From positions 1-64,000 of the forward strand of contig NZ_SLWK01000016.1 of assembly GCF_004345615.1 (NCBI RefSeq): a stretch of 64,000 nucleotides of DNA, read 5' to 3'. The stretch comes from Natronoflexus pectinivorans (GTDB lineage Bacteria; Bacteroidota; Bacteroidia; Bacteroidales; Marinilabiliaceae). A program made the translations under genes and the position numbers. Shown piece after piece: positions 17,310 through 26,639 of the stretch. The notes below the pieces were generated by a model. It had not been told where the DNA came from, did no database searches, and saw only the letters and a program-made list of their open reading frames with translations. Every line of letters starts with the position of its first letter. Position 1 is the first letter of the stretch.

Positions 17310-18561
17310 TGCCAACCTTATTAACATCATTGTAGGAGCCGGAATATTTGTATTGCCGGCCATTGTAGCAGCCGGATTAGGTGCTGCCAGTATTTTGGCA
17401 TATCTGTTTTGCGGGGTCTTGATTTTGCTAATTATGCTCTGCTTTGCCGAGGTAGGTAGTAAAGTTACCAACAGTGGTGGTGCTTATACTTATATTGAAG
17501 TGGCATTTGGCAAGTATGCCGGTTTTTTAACAGCCATCCTTTTTTTGAGTTCCTGTATTGCTGCCGATGCTGCTGTAGCCAATGCTCTGGTAGGAATATT
17601 GGCTTCCGTTTCTCCGTTTTTTGGTGAGGAGATTGTCAGAATTCTGTTTTTTCTGATGGTTTTTGGTGGATTGGCATTTGTTAATGTGCTTGGAGTGAAA
17701 CAAGGAATTGGGCTCATCAAGTTCATTACCATTGCAAAACTGGCACCATTAATTCTGCTGGTTGTGTTAGGTTGGGGAGAGGTTTCAATGGAAAACCTGA
17801 AATGGGAATTTACCCCAGGAATTAGAAGTGTGGGGGAGATGGCTCTCATACTTTTCTTTGCATTTCAAGGTGGAGAATCAGGTTTGGCAGTCAGCGGAGA
17901 GGTTAAAAATCCTTCTAAAACCGTTCCCCGTGGCATATTTGTCGGCATATTGGGTGTTCTTCTATTGTATATGCTCATTCAAATGGTATCGCAAGGAGTG
18001 TTGGGTTCTGAATTGGTAACAAATCCTGAAACACCGTTGGCTCAGGTTGCATACCAGATTATTGGTCCGTGGGGTTTTACCATCATGACCATCGGTGCTG
18101 CAGTTTCCATGTTTGGGAATTTAAGCGGGGAAGTTTTGAGCATGCCAAGGGTATTATTTGGTGCAGCCAAAGACAAGGTCATTCCATCGGGATGGCTTTC
18201 CAGAATTCATGCCAGATACTCAACACCACACATTGCCATTGTTGTTTATGCAGCCATTGGTTTTACTTTGGCAGTTCTTGGTGGTTTCCGACAACTGGCG
18301 ATTATTTCCGGAGCCTCCATATTACTGGTTTACCTGGGAGTTGCTTTATCGGTGATAAAGCTTAGGATGAATAACAATGGAAATTTAAGAAAAGCCAAAT
18401 TTGTAATCCCCGGCGGATACACGGTGCCGGTTCTGTCTGTGGCCATCATTGTATGGTTTTTATCTAATCTTGATTATAGTGAAAAGGTTGGGATGGTGCT
18501 TTTTGTAGTCACATTGACAATCATATACTTTTTATTGCGTTTAGTTAAGAGACCAAATTAA
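17263..18561 (+). CDS. APC-family amino acid permease
   Basis: 432 residues with 12 predicted membrane helices. The N-terminal NIIVGAGIFVLPAIVAAGLGAASILAY is the helix-1 substrate-binding motif of amino acid-polyamine-organocation transporters, and AFQGGESGLAVSGEVKNPSKTVPRGI is the conserved helix-6/loop motif. Likely proton- or exchange-driven amino acid transport; the exact amino acid is unclear. The ATG lies inside the upstream kinase gene in another frame, so both are probably made from one mRNA. Confidence 0.88.
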   Translation: MTQEKLRREIGVWGLSANLINIIVGAGIFVLPAIVAAGLGAASILAYLFCGVLILLIMLCFAEVGSKVTNSGGAYTYIEVAFGKYAGFLTAILFLSSCIAADAAVANALVGILASVSPFFGEEIVRILFFLMVFGGLAFVNVLGVKQGIGLIKFITIAKLAPLILLVVLGWGEVSMENLKWEFTPGIRSVGEMALILFFAFQGGESGLAVSGEVKNPSKTVPRGIFVGILGVLLLYMLIQMVSQGVLGSELVTNPETPLAQVAYQIIGPWGFTIMTIGAAVSMFGNLSGEVLSMPRVLFGAAKDKVIPSGWLSRIHARYSTPHIAIVVYAAIGFTLAVLGGFRQLAIISGASILLVYLGVALSVIKLRMNNNGNLRKAKFVIPGGYTVPVLSVAIIVWFLSNLDYSEKVGMVLFVVTLTIIYFLLRLVKRPN

Positions 18562-18573
18562 ATAAATCAATTT

Positions 18574-19794
18574 TTGATGACAGAGCCGGAAAATCAAGTT
18601 AAGCCATTATTATCTGTTGTTATTGTTTCCTATAATTCAAAACCTTTTATCGGATTAACACTGTCCTCTTTGTTAAGGAAGCCACATTCAGAATGTGAAG
18701 TGATTGTTGTGGATAACAACAGTACCGATGGTACTGTTGATTATATCTCCTCTTTTTTTCCGAAAATAAAATTAATCCGGAATCAGCATAATCCCGGTTT
18801 TGGCGTGGCATGCAATCAGGGCATGGCTGCCGCAAAGGGAGAGTTTTTTCTGATGCTCAACCCCGATACTGTAGTACCCGAAGATGTGGTGGAGAAGGTT
18901 CTTGATTTTATGAAGCTTCATCCCAATTGTGGCGCTATGGGGGTGAAAATGATTGATGGCAATGGGCGATATTTACCTGAATCAAAACGTGGGTTACCCA
19001 CATTTTCAAGATCTGCATACCGGATGTTGGGTTTGGCTAAATGGTTTCCTGATTCAAAACGATTCGCCGGTTATTATTTGGGACACTTACCGATAGATGC
19101 CGTAAATAAAATTGAGATTCTGTCGGGCGCCTTTATGGTACTAAGCAGAGAAGCCATCGAGAAATGCGGAGGGTTTAATGAGCGATTTTTTATGTATGGT
19201 GAAGATATCGACCTCTCCTGGCGAATAAAGGAAGCTGGTTTTGATGTCTATTATAACCCTGACATCACCATCATCCATTTTAAGGGTGAAAGTACAGCCC
19301 GCGATTCTCGCTATTTACGTGTCTTTTATGAAGCCATGGAAATTTTCTATGATATCCATTTTGGTTCAAAACGCAATCCTTTTTTCAAGGTTTTGGTAAA
19401 GCTGCTTATTTTGGGTTCCCGACTTCTATCAACCCTGCGTTTGCTCATTTCGAAACGCCTTGCAAAACAGAAAACCATTTTTCCTTTAAAGGGGAAGTTC
19501 ATGATTTTCTCAACAACAGAGAATATATCAAGCCTTATTCCGAAACAAATCCTTGCTGAAGACGAACATCAAATTGTTAATGCTCCAACCCAAATGGAAA
19601 ATAATCTTTCGGGGAATATGTTGTTTGACTTCTCTTCCTATTCAGCAGATTTTGTGATCAGAACCATTGTGAAAAATGAGTATGACAGGGATGTTTTGAT
19701 GCTGACCCACGATCGCCGCAACTTGCTTTATCCTGTCTCTGCTTCACGAAGAACTTATGTGTTTTCGTTGATCGACTTCAAAGTTGAAAGCTAA
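18574..19794 (+). CDS. family 2 glycosyltransferase
   Basis: 406 residues. GT-A fold: LSVVIVSYNSKPFIGLTLSSLL, VIVVDNNSTDGTVDYI (nucleotide-binding Asp), FLMLNPDTVVP (DXD-like metal site) and FFMYGEDIDLSWRIKEAGF (catalytic-base ED region). It resembles rhamnosyltransferase-type enzymes that build O-antigen or other surface glycans from NDP-sugars. After ~270 residues the C-terminal ~130 residues do not match the GT core and are unassigned. It starts 12 bases after the permease; no other glycan genes are adjacent. Confidence 0.85.
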   Translation: MMTEPENQVKPLLSVVIVSYNSKPFIGLTLSSLLRKPHSECEVIVVDNNSTDGTVDYISSFFPKIKLIRNQHNPGFGVACNQGMAAAKGEFFLMLNPDTVVPEDVVEKVLDFMKLHPNCGAMGVKMIDGNGRYLPESKRGLPTFSRSAYRMLGLAKWFPDSKRFAGYYLGHLPIDAVNKIEILSGAFMVLSREAIEKCGGFNERFFMYGEDIDLSWRIKEAGFDVYYNPDITIIHFKGESTARDSRYLRVFYEAMEIFYDIHFGSKRNPFFKVLVKLLILGSRLLSTLRLLISKRLAKQKTIFPLKGKFMIFSTTENISSLIPKQILAEDEHQIVNAPTQMENNLSGNMLFDFSSYSADFVIRTIVKNEYDRDVLMLTHDRRNLLYPVSASRRTYVFSLIDFKVES

Positions 19795-19893
19795 ATGATA
19801 GTTTTTTTGCAATAAAAACTTATTTTTGTTGGAGAAAGAGTACGGGTACTTATAAAATCCAGCTCTTCCCTTATTTGAAATAACAATTCGATA

Positions 19894-20008
19894 TCGTTTA
19901 GTTAAGACCTGACAGGTTTCGATATTCTTATTAGGACAGGATGATAAAAGAAATAATATCAATAGTTAACGGAAAAAGCCTGCCAGGTTTTTTCGCTTAA
20001 CTAAACGA
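19894..20008. repeat. 115-bp element bounded by 13-bp perfect inverted repeats
   Basis: TCGTTTAGTTAAG (19894-19906) and CTTAACTAAACGA (19996-20008) are perfect inverted repeats. Just inside each end is a CCTGNCAGGT palindrome (acctgacaggt and gcctgccaggt). The inside has no coding sequence. This is the build of a small MITE/REP-like element or a long hairpin. It occupies the 367-base gap after the glycosyltransferase gene. Confidence 0.5.
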
Positions 20009-20064
20009 CATTGGATAACAATTTTGAATTTTCTGGTTTTATGCAGATAAACCAGAATTTGTTT

Positions 20065-20103
20065 TTCCCGATTTCGGGAAAACTCCTTTGATGGAGTTCA
20101 ATT
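20065..20103. repeat. two consecutive small hairpins
   Basis: TTTTCCCGATTTCGGGAAAA is followed directly by ACTCCTTTGATGGAGTT. Similar short hairpins recur near 26660-26940 and 49610-49660, suggesting a shared intergenic repeat type. Confidence 0.4.
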
Positions 20104-20161
20104 TTATTTGTGTTTGTAGATTTTAGCAAACCTGTTCGTATTATGATTTAATCGATCAATT

Positions 20162-21874
20162 ATGCAAAAACTTAACGACTTTTTATCCATTCTTGATTCC
20201 TATATTGGTGGGGGACAATGGTTTGTATTTCTTCTACTTGGTACTGGTCTTTTTTTTACAATATATCTTGTTTTTCCTCAAATTCGTTTTTTCAAATACG
20301 CCATTAAAATGGTGAAGGGAAAATTCGACAGGGATGGAGATGAAGGCGACACCAGTCATTTTCAGGCATTAACAACCGCTCTGTCCGGTACCGTTGGTAC
20401 CGGAAACATCGCTGGGGTTGCACTGGCTGTTCATCTTGGAGGGCCGGCTGCCTTGTTTTGGATGCTTGTGACAGCATTAATCGGGATGACGACCAAATTT
20501 GTAGAGGTTACTTTATCACATAAACACCGTGAAAAAGCCGAAGATGGCACCATTGCCGGAGGGCCGATGTATTATATGAAAAAACGGCTAAACATTAAAC
20601 TTCCTTCGGGAAAATGGCTCAATTTTGGTAAATGGATGGCCATTGTTTTTGCTGTGGCAACTGTATTTTCTTCTTTCGGAACAGGCAGCTTACCCCAAAT
20701 CAACAGCATATCCAACTCTCTGTGGGAAACTTTCTCTATCCCGCATATGCTTACTGGTGCCGTTTTGGCTGTTTTGCTGGCTTTTGTAATTGTAGGAGGG
20801 ATTAAAAGAATTGCAAAAGTTACCCAAACTCTGGTTCCGGTAATGGCTATCATCTATTTTCTGGGAGCATTTCTGGTTATTATCTATAATTATGAGAATA
20901 TTTGGCCATCCATGGTGGCTATTTTTGCCGATCTGTTTACCGGTTCATCAGCAACCGGCGGATTTTTGGGAGCCTCTGTTGCTTTTGCATTTAACCGGGG
21001 AGTAAACCGAGGATTATTCTCCAACGAGGCAGGTCAGGGTTCTGCACCCATTGCACATGCTGCCGCACGTGCTCATGAGCCTGTTTCTGAAGGGATGGTG
21101 GCTTTGTTGGAACCGTTTATCGATACCATCATCATCTGCATGCTAACCGGAATGACGCTTTTGGCTTCCGGGGTGTGGCAGGAAAAACATGAAAACCTGT
21201 TCCAAATGGCCGATTTGGCCGTGGTTGAAGGATTTTATGACGATGGTAATGAATCCGACCGTCAACTACTTGGCGCACATGTTAATGGTAAAAAGTCGTT
21301 GCCACTGTTTACAGGAAACTTGAAAGTGACTGAGGGGCAAATTTTTGATGAAGTATCCATTATTCATGCCCGCTCATTGGCTGAAAATGTATTTTTGATT
21401 CAGGGCAACATGCCATGGACTGGTGAAGTTCCTGTTGTTAGGGGGCGAATGTCGCCACCTGAAGGCGTCAGGGTATTTGGAGAGTCGCTCATTCATAGTG
21501 CACCTCTAACAACCATTGCATTCTCCCGCAGTTGGCTTGGAGAATATGGAAAATACATCGTCTCAATAGGATTGTTGTTGTTTGCTTTTTCTACTGCCAT
21601 TTCGTGGAGTTATTATGGCGAAAGAGCTATGATATACCTGTTTGGAATGAACTCTGTTATTTGGTATAAACTGGTTTATGTTGTAGGTTTCTTTGTTGCT
21701 TCTTTTGTTGATACTTCCATTGTTTGGGTGTTTTCCGGAATAACCATCGCTTTAATGACCATTCCAAACCTAATCGGAATTCTTATATTGCACCGGGAAG
21801 TAAAGAGTGAGGTGAAGAGCTTCTGGAAGGAATACGCAGAAAGGTTTCCCGATGAGAAAGCCCCAAAATACTAA
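20162..21874 (+). CDS. alanine:cation symporter (AGCS family) with a large loop insertion
   Basis: 570 residues, longer than the usual ~450-540. Hallmarks: [53 protein letters not shown] and [27 protein letters not shown]. It couples uptake of alanine/glycine to Na+ or H+. Between the helix ending LLASGVW (~335) and [14 protein letters not shown] (~445) lies a ~100-residue hydrophilic insertion with beta-like character ([22 protein letters not shown]), probably extracytoplasmic or a cytoplasmic lid. The stop overlaps by 4 bases the end of a small convergent gene. Confidence 0.9.
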   Translation: MQKLNDFLSILDSYIGGGQWFVFLLLGTGLFFTIYLVFPQIRFFKYAIKMVKGKFDRDGDEGDTSHFQALTTALSGTVGTGNIAGVALAVHLGGPAALFWMLVTALIGMTTKFVEVTLSHKHREKAEDGTIAGGPMYYMKKRLNIKLPSGKWLNFGKWMAIVFAVATVFSSFGTGSLPQINSISNSLWETFSIPHMLTGAVLAVLLAFVIVGGIKRIAKVTQTLVPVMAIIYFLGAFLVIIYNYENIWPSMVAIFADLFTGSSATGGFLGASVAFAFNRGVNRGLFSNEAGQGSAPIAHAAARAHEPVSEGMVALLEPFIDTIIICMLTGMTLLASGVWQEKHENLFQMADLAVVEGFYDDGNESDRQLLGAHVNGKKSLPLFTGNLKVTEGQIFDEVSIIHARSLAENVFLIQGNMPWTGEVPVVRGRMSPPEGVRVFGESLIHSAPLTTIAFSRSWLGEYGKYIVSIGLLLFAFSTAISWSYYGERAMIYLFGMNSVIWYKLVYVVGFFVASFVDTSIVWVFSGITIALMTIPNLIGILILHREVKSEVKSFWKEYAERFPDEKAPKY

Positions 21875-22128
21875 TGATTGAATTTCATAGCAAGCGAGTC
21901 AGATACTGATTCTGTTTCTGTTTCATTGGAGATTATCAATGTCTGGAATACCAATGGATTTCGGTATGAGATATTGGTGATTGCCATGATGGAAGAGTTT
22001 TGGGTTGAGGCTTGTTCTTTAATTGATGGAGTTATGTTGTTGTCTGCATTAGCATCTCCATTTTGCTGAAATTTTGCTATCCCGCCTATAATTGCTAAAT
22101 ATGCAAAAAGTTTAATGAACTTGATCAT
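21871..22128 (-). CDS. small protein with N-terminal hydrophobic segment, unknown
   Basis: 85 residues: a hydrophobic N-terminus ([19 protein letters not shown]) then a polar Asn/Ser/Thr-rich stretch. It may be a secreted or membrane-anchored peptide. It is convergent with the symporter gene, overlapping by 4 bases. Homology is not recognised; coding status is plausible but not proven. Confidence 0.35.
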   Translation of the reverse strand: MIKFIKLFAYLAIIGGIAKFQQNGDANADNNITPSIKEQASTQNSSIMAITNISYRNPLVFQTLIISNETETESVSDSLAMKFNH

Positions 22129-22258
22129 GGTATAAGGTTTTCGTTTATGACTATAACTATACGATGATGGTCATAGCAAAGGTTGCGCCAAATAGTTGTA
22201 ATCTTTTAAAAAAAACTTTAATTCAATTTTATTTTATGTGTGTTAGTGTATTGATATT

Positions 22259-22546
22259 ATGAGTGTTGTAGTCGTTATCGGGTTGTTTCTTGTTGGGCTG
22301 ATTGCCGGTCGGTTTTTTAAATCATATTCAGTAGTGAGGAAAAGAGCCTCACTCTTTATGATGTGGGCAGTCTATTTGCTGTTGTTTTTTCTGGGAATCT
22401 CTGTGGGAAACAACCCCGATGTTATAGAAAATATTCCACAACTGGGGTTGCAGGCGTTTCTGTTGTCTGTGGGAGCAGTGATCGGAAGTGTGGTGGTTGT
22501 TGCATTATTGATGCTTTTATTTCACAAAAACAATCGCCTTTCGTAA
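22259..22546 (+). CDS. LysO-family protein, N-terminal half
   Basis: 95 residues with three membrane helices, including LLLFFLGISVGNNPDVIENIPQLG. This GISVGNN/GISVGS motif is the repeat signature of LysO (YbjE, DUF340), the lysine exporter. In E. coli both halves are one ~300-residue protein. Here the N-terminal ~90 residues and the rest are encoded by two genes 80 bases apart, a split often seen in this phylum. The pair should act as one transporter. Confidence 0.75.
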   Translation: MSVVVVIGLFLVGLIAGRFFKSYSVVRKRASLFMMWAVYLLLFFLGISVGNNPDVIENIPQLGLQAFLLSVGAVIGSVVVVALLMLLFHKNNRLS

Positions 22547-22625
22547 TTAATAAAAAAAGTTCCTACAAACAAACTATCAACGATATCTGAGGTTACGGTT
22601 TACTTAAAGACGAACTATTAATGAG

Positions 22626-23234
22626 ATGAGAAGCAGTATCATCATTCTATCTTTTTTTGCATTGGGAATAATTTTGGCATTATCCGGTTTACTTCCCCGG
22701 TGGATGCTTAATGAATCTCTTTCAACTTATGCACTTTATTTACTGATGTTGATTGTTGGAATCAGTGTTGGAAGTGATAAATCCATGAGCGAAATTTTTC
22801 GTCGTATGAAACTGGTTCATCTGCTTGTTCCTGTTGGCGTTATTCTTGGGAGTTTAGCAGGTGCAGTAATCGTCTCCCTCTTTATCCATCAAATCAGCCA
22901 CGGAACAGCCATGGCCATTGGTGCAGGTTTTGGATACTATAGTTTATCTGCAATTCTTATTAGTGGCATTCGTGGCGATGAGGCCGGGGTTGTAGCTCTT
23001 TTGGCCAACATCTTTCGAGAGGTATTCACTTTGGTCATGGCTCCTTTTTTGGTGAAACTGTTCGGTCGTTTCTCCATTATTGCTTCCGGAGGTGCCACAG
23101 CCATGGACACCACCTTGCCTGTTATTGTTCGTTTTTCGGGGAAGGAGATGACCGTAATAGCCATACTCAGTGGTATTGTATTAAGCCTTTTGGTTCCTGT
23201 TTTAGTCCCTTTTTTACTTATTTTCTTTTCATGA
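22626..23234 (+). CDS. lysO: LysO-family lysine exporter, C-terminal part
   Basis: 202 residues, about six membrane helices. It has YLLMLIVGISVGSDKSMSEIFRRM, AIGAGFGYYSLSAILISGIRGDEAG and SGGATAMDTTLPVIVRFSG, the core of LysO that exports L-lysine and confers resistance to thialysine. It needs the N-terminal part encoded just upstream. Confidence 0.82.
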   Translation: MRSSIIILSFFALGIILALSGLLPRWMLNESLSTYALYLLMLIVGISVGSDKSMSEIFRRMKLVHLLVPVGVILGSLAGAVIVSLFIHQISHGTAMAIGAGFGYYSLSAILISGIRGDEAGVVALLANIFREVFTLVMAPFLVKLFGRFSIIASGGATAMDTTLPVIVRFSGKEMTVIAILSGIVLSLLVPVLVPFLLIFFS

Positions 23235-23274
23235 CTGATGGTTTTTTCTTAAATTGAGGATAAAAATATCAGTT

Positions 23275-24165
23275 ATGGAAAAATATCATCTTGACACACA
23301 CTTTCAGGTCAAGCCTGGTTCTCGTGTCAAAGTCAGTGACTTTGACACTTCTTATTCAGCAGGATTTTATAATAAATCCGATGCAGAGAGTGAGGTTCTT
23401 TCCAATATTCAAACCATGCGGGAGCTACAGGACAAGCTATATGCCGGAAATAAATATTCAGTGTTAATTATTTTTCAGGCCATGGATGCTGCCGGCAAAG
23501 ATGGTACCATTAAGCATGTCATTTCAGGTGTAAATCCTCAGGGAACCCAGGTTTCAAGTTTTAAATCGCCAACGGAACTCGAATTGAAGCACGATTTTCT
23601 ATGGCGAATATATAAGAAGTTACCTGCCAAAGGATACATAGGAATCTTTAACCGTTCATACTATGAGGAGGTTCTGGTGGTAAGGGTGCACCCGCAATTT
23701 TTGCTCAGACAAAATTTGCCCGGCATTGACCAGGTTGAAGATGTGAACGATCAATTTTGGCAAAATCGCTTCCAACAAATCAATAACCTCGAGAAGCATT
23801 TAACTGCTAGCGGGACAATGGTGCTGAAATTTTTTCTTAATGTTTCTAGGGATGAGCAAAAAAAGCGCTTTATGAAGCGCATTGAAGACCCTGCGCGCAA
23901 CTGGAAATTTTCCATGTCTGATGCTGAAGAACGCAGACACTGGGACAAATATATGCATGCATACTCCGAGATGCTTTCGGCAACTAGTACCAATTACGCT
24001 CCATGGTATGTAGTTCCTGCCGACAAAAAATGGTTCATGCGCATGGTGGTGAGCAATATTATTACCAATAAACTGGCTCAACTGCCATTAAAGTATCCTC
24101 AAATAGGTGACAAAGAGCGCGCCCGTTTGGAAGAGGCACGTAAGTGCCTGGAAAGAGAAGATTAG
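23275..24165 (+). CDS. ppk2: polyphosphate kinase 2 family protein
   Basis: A ~296-residue PPK2 kinase. Walker A is IFQAMDAAGKDGTIKHV; the polyphosphate/nucleotide lid carries FNRSYYEEVLVVRVHP; later KFFLNVSRDEQKKRF and ARNWKFSMSDAEERRHWDKYM match the family. It transfers phosphate between polyphosphate and NDP/NMP, so it can regenerate ATP/GTP from polyP. A TTG seven codons upstream (23254) opens the same frame, but the ATG at 23275 is the better start. The gene ends 5 bases from a convergent gene. A VTC-domain polyphosphate-polymerase-like gene occurs ~6 kb away. Confidence 0.92.
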   Translation: MEKYHLDTHFQVKPGSRVKVSDFDTSYSAGFYNKSDAESEVLSNIQTMRELQDKLYAGNKYSVLIIFQAMDAAGKDGTIKHVISGVNPQGTQVSSFKSPTELELKHDFLWRIYKKLPAKGYIGIFNRSYYEEVLVVRVHPQFLLRQNLPGIDQVEDVNDQFWQNRFQQINNLEKHLTASGTMVLKFFLNVSRDEQKKRFMKRIEDPARNWKFSMSDAEERRHWDKYMHAYSEMLSATSTNYAPWYVVPADKKWFMRMVVSNIITNKLAQLPLKYPQIGDKERARLEEARKCLERED

Positions 24166-24170
24166 ACTGT

Positions 24171-25406
24171 TTATAATGTACCAAGTGCCTGTTGGATGTC
24201 ATCAATAATATCATTTACATCTTCCAGCCCAACAGAGAGTCGCAGCATGTTGTCATTGATTTTCATCAACGCTTTCTCTATTGCCGGAGTATCCCAGAAT
24301 ATAGTAGAAGCAGGATGTATGATCATCGATTTATTGTCGCAAAAGTTGGTGCCGCGCTTGATCATTTTAAGGTTGTTCATAAACCGGAAACAGTTCTCTT
24401 TGCCATCAAGTTCCACATTGATTAAACACCCAGACTTTCCTTTAAGGAATTTTTGGGTTAGATCATGGTATTTAGCACCTTTTAATGCAGGGTAATCCAC
24501 GTGCTGCACTTTTTCTGACTTGCTAAGGAATTCAGCAGTTCTAAGCGCATTTTCGCATATTCTGTCAATCCTCAGGGTGATGGTTTCCAAACCAAGCAGT
24601 TGCAAGAATGCACTGTTGGGAGAGAGGCAGGCTCCGGTATTTCTGTAAATCTCCTTGTGCATACGTTTATAGAATGCCTCCTGACCAAATTTCTCATATT
24701 GCTCTGCAAGCTTGGGAACAGATGCCCATTTATCCGATGGGTAGCAAAGTATTGTGCCACCAATGGAAGTGGCTCCACCTGAAACGAATTTAGTGTTTGA
24801 AAAAATCTCAATGTCAATCCCGAGATTTTTACTTTCAAAAATATAGGGGGTAAGTACGCTGTTGTCAGCAATCAAAGGGATGTTTTTTTTAGAAGCGATG
24901 TCAGAAATTGCCTTAAAGTCGTACACGATCAATTGTGGGTTGGTCAGTACTTCCATAAATATTGCCCGCGTATTGCGGTCAATATTACCTTCTATTTCTT
25001 CTGGGTTCTCCAGATTGACGAATCGCACTTCAACGTTGAACTCTTTCAGGGTCTTTGCAAAAAACGACCAGGTATTACCAAAAAGATAAGGAGACGTAAT
25101 AATATTATCGCCACTGCTACATAACGTCAGGAATACATTTGATACGGCCGCCATTCCAGAACTAACGCAGAGTGCATTGTCTGCGTTACTGAATAGAGCA
25201 AGCCTTTTTTCAAGTTCAGTCACGGTGGGATTTCCTATGCGGGAGTATATATATGCGTCACTCTCGCCACGAAAAGCCTTTTCAGCATCTTCTGCCGATT
25301 CAAAATCATAGGAAGCTGTCTGATATATTGGAGTTTTCAGACTTCTGTGTTGCTGGTCTTCTTTTCCGGTTGTGCCGTGGATTAGTTTTGATGAAATATG
25401 TCTCAT
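24171..25406 (-). CDS. trans-sulfuration family PLP enzyme (Cys/Met metabolism)
   Basis: 411 residues of the fold-type I Cys/Met metabolism family. PIYQTASYDFESAEDAEKAF and YSRIGNPTVTELEKRLA mark the N-terminus, ALCVSSGMAAVSNVFL the cofactor phosphate loop, VYDFKAIS...PLIADNSVLTPYIFES the pyridine-ring Asp, and SNTKFVSGG the Schiff-base lysine. The C-terminus LRLSVGLEDVNDIIDDIQQAL is standard. It could be O-acetylhomoserine sulfhydrylase, cystathionine gamma-synthase or methionine gamma-lyase; NTxFLQLLGLETITLRI-type features fit the O-acetylhomoserine sulfhydrylase group best. Function within that set is uncertain. Confidence 0.85.
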   Translation of the reverse strand: MRHISSKLIHGTTGKEDQQHRSLKTPIYQTASYDFESAEDAEKAFRGESDAYIYSRIGNPTVTELEKRLALFSNADNALCVSSGMAAVSNVFLTLCSSGDNIITSPYLFGNTWSFFAKTLKEFNVEVRFVNLENPEEIEGNIDRNTRAIFMEVLTNPQLIVYDFKAISDIASKKNIPLIADNSVLTPYIFESKNLGIDIEIFSNTKFVSGGATSIGGTILCYPSDKWASVPKLAEQYEKFGQEAFYKRMHKEIYRNTGACLSPNSAFLQLLGLETITLRIDRICENALRTAEFLSKSEKVQHVDYPALKGAKYHDLTQKFLKGKSGCLINVELDGKENCFRFMNNLKMIKRGTNFCDNKSMIIHPASTIFWDTPAIEKALMKINDNMLRLSVGLEDVNDIIDDIQQALGTL

Positions 25407-25793
25407 GTTTTTATCTAATGTCTTTATTTCTTTCTATACAGGTTGAATCATTCTAAAAGCCGCTAATGGTATAGCTCGCAATAAATTGATTGTAAAGGTA
25501 TTTATTTTCCTTCATTTTTCAATTTTAAGGACTCTTCAAATCGGATTCTTTTTGTTTTGGAGGTGCTTTATTTTCATTTTGATAGTTGAAATACTCTGCT
25601 AAACAGGAAAATAGGTAATAGAATAATAGAATGTGATTATTGTTTATGAGAGAATTTGAATTGTTTAACGTTGTGTTAACATCGAAAGCCGTGTTGCATC
25701 GCTGTTTGTTTGTATGAGAGCTGATTATCAATACTTATAAGCGATGACTATTTGTAATCAGTCTAATTTATATAAAAAAAAGTTGCAAAACTA
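25407..25793. other. gene-free AT-rich region before the sigma factor gene
   Basis: I see no supported gene. A 68-codon minus-strand frame (25525-25731) exists but is low-complexity Asn/Lys-rich and has no recognised homology. The right end carries the sigma factor promoter. Confidence 0.4.
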
Positions 25794-25824
25794 TTTGCAT
25801 GTGTTTATATATTTCATACATTTG
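25794..25824 (+). promoter_or_regulatory. consensus Bacteroidota promoter of the sigma factor gene
   Basis: TTTG (25794-25797), 19 bases, TACATTTG (25817-25824): an exact TTTG-N19-TAnnTTTG promoter for the primary sigma factor. It lies 35 bases before the chosen ATG and inside an upstream in-frame extension, supporting the start at 25859. Confidence 0.75.
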
Positions 25825-25858
25825 TTATACAAAAATAAACCAAAAAAAATCTTCAGCC

Positions 25859-26377
25859 ATGACGACAATTCAATTTAACAACCATTTATTAGGACTACAG
25901 GACAAGTTGCGTTATTTCGCATTAAGTTTAACAGCCAACGATGAAGATGCACAGGATTTATTGCAGGAAACCATCTTGAAGGCTTTAACCTATCGGAATC
26001 AGTTTACGGCCAATACCAATTTCAAAGCATGGGTGTTTACTATCATGAAAAACACTTTTATAAATAATTACCGCCGTAATCAAAAAACAAAAAACACTTT
26101 TGATGGTGGAGACGATGCCAACAGGTTAGCTTACCGTAGTAATTATGCATCTGAAACCCCTGAGATGGTTCACAGTGTTACTGAAATGAATCGCTACATT
26201 GACCAGTTGGAAGATGAATTTCGTATTCCTTTCAAAATGCATACAGATGGTTATAAGTATAAAGAAATTGCCGAACAGCTTGATTTACCGATAGGTACAG
26301 TGAAAAGCAGAATTTTCTTCACCCGCAAGAAGTTGCAGGAAATGTTAAAAGATCGTGAAGGAAGCTATGTCTATTAA
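25859..26377 (+). CDS. ECF-type RNA polymerase sigma factor
   Basis: A ~172-residue sigma-70 family protein with region 2 (LRYFALSLTANDEDAQDLLQETILKAL, then FKAWVFTIMKNTFINNYRR) and region 4 (QLEDEFRIPFKMHTDGYKYKEIAEQLDLPIGTVKSRIFFTRKKLQ). Regions 1 and 3 are absent, as in ECF sigma factors. No anti-sigma gene is adjacent, and a strong terminator follows at 26461. Such lone ECF factors (sometimes called the RpoE-like group in Bacteroidota) are common housekeeping genes. The start was set by the promoter position and the MTTIQFNNHL opening. Confidence 0.88.
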   Translation: MTTIQFNNHLLGLQDKLRYFALSLTANDEDAQDLLQETILKALTYRNQFTANTNFKAWVFTIMKNTFINNYRRNQKTKNTFDGGDDANRLAYRSNYASETPEMVHSVTEMNRYIDQLEDEFRIPFKMHTDGYKYKEIAEQLDLPIGTVKSRIFFTRKKLQEMLKDREGSYVY

Positions 26378-26460
26378 TTTTTTTAAAAAATAATTAGGTA
26401 ATAAAGAACTTAATTCGTTAAATTTGCATAGTTTTGGGTTTAGGTTTAGTAGATGAGTGA

Positions 26461-26500
26461 ACAACCGGTTTTGACAAAGGTCGAAACCGGTTGTTTTTTT
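26461..26500 (+). terminator. strong intrinsic terminator
   Basis: ACAACCGGTTT (26461-26471), 12-base loop, AAACCGGTTGT (26484-26494), then a T-run to 26500. It terminates the sigma factor transcript or a short RNA starting near a TAAATTTG box at 26419-26426. Confidence 0.85.
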
Positions 26501-26639
26501 ATAGTGGTTTATTTGAAAATAAACGAACCTTATTAAACTCCTTCTTCCTTCATTATTCTTCTCAACAGAAGCATGAATTTATCTGTTCTTATCTTATCTT
26601 TGGTTATAAGTTTTAAAATTAATAACTCAAGTTTCGCAT

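Noticed and set aside
25525-25731. 68-codon minus-strand frame before the sigma factor
   Set aside because: Asn-rich low-complexity product, no signal or motif and no promoter; likely chance in AT-rich DNA.
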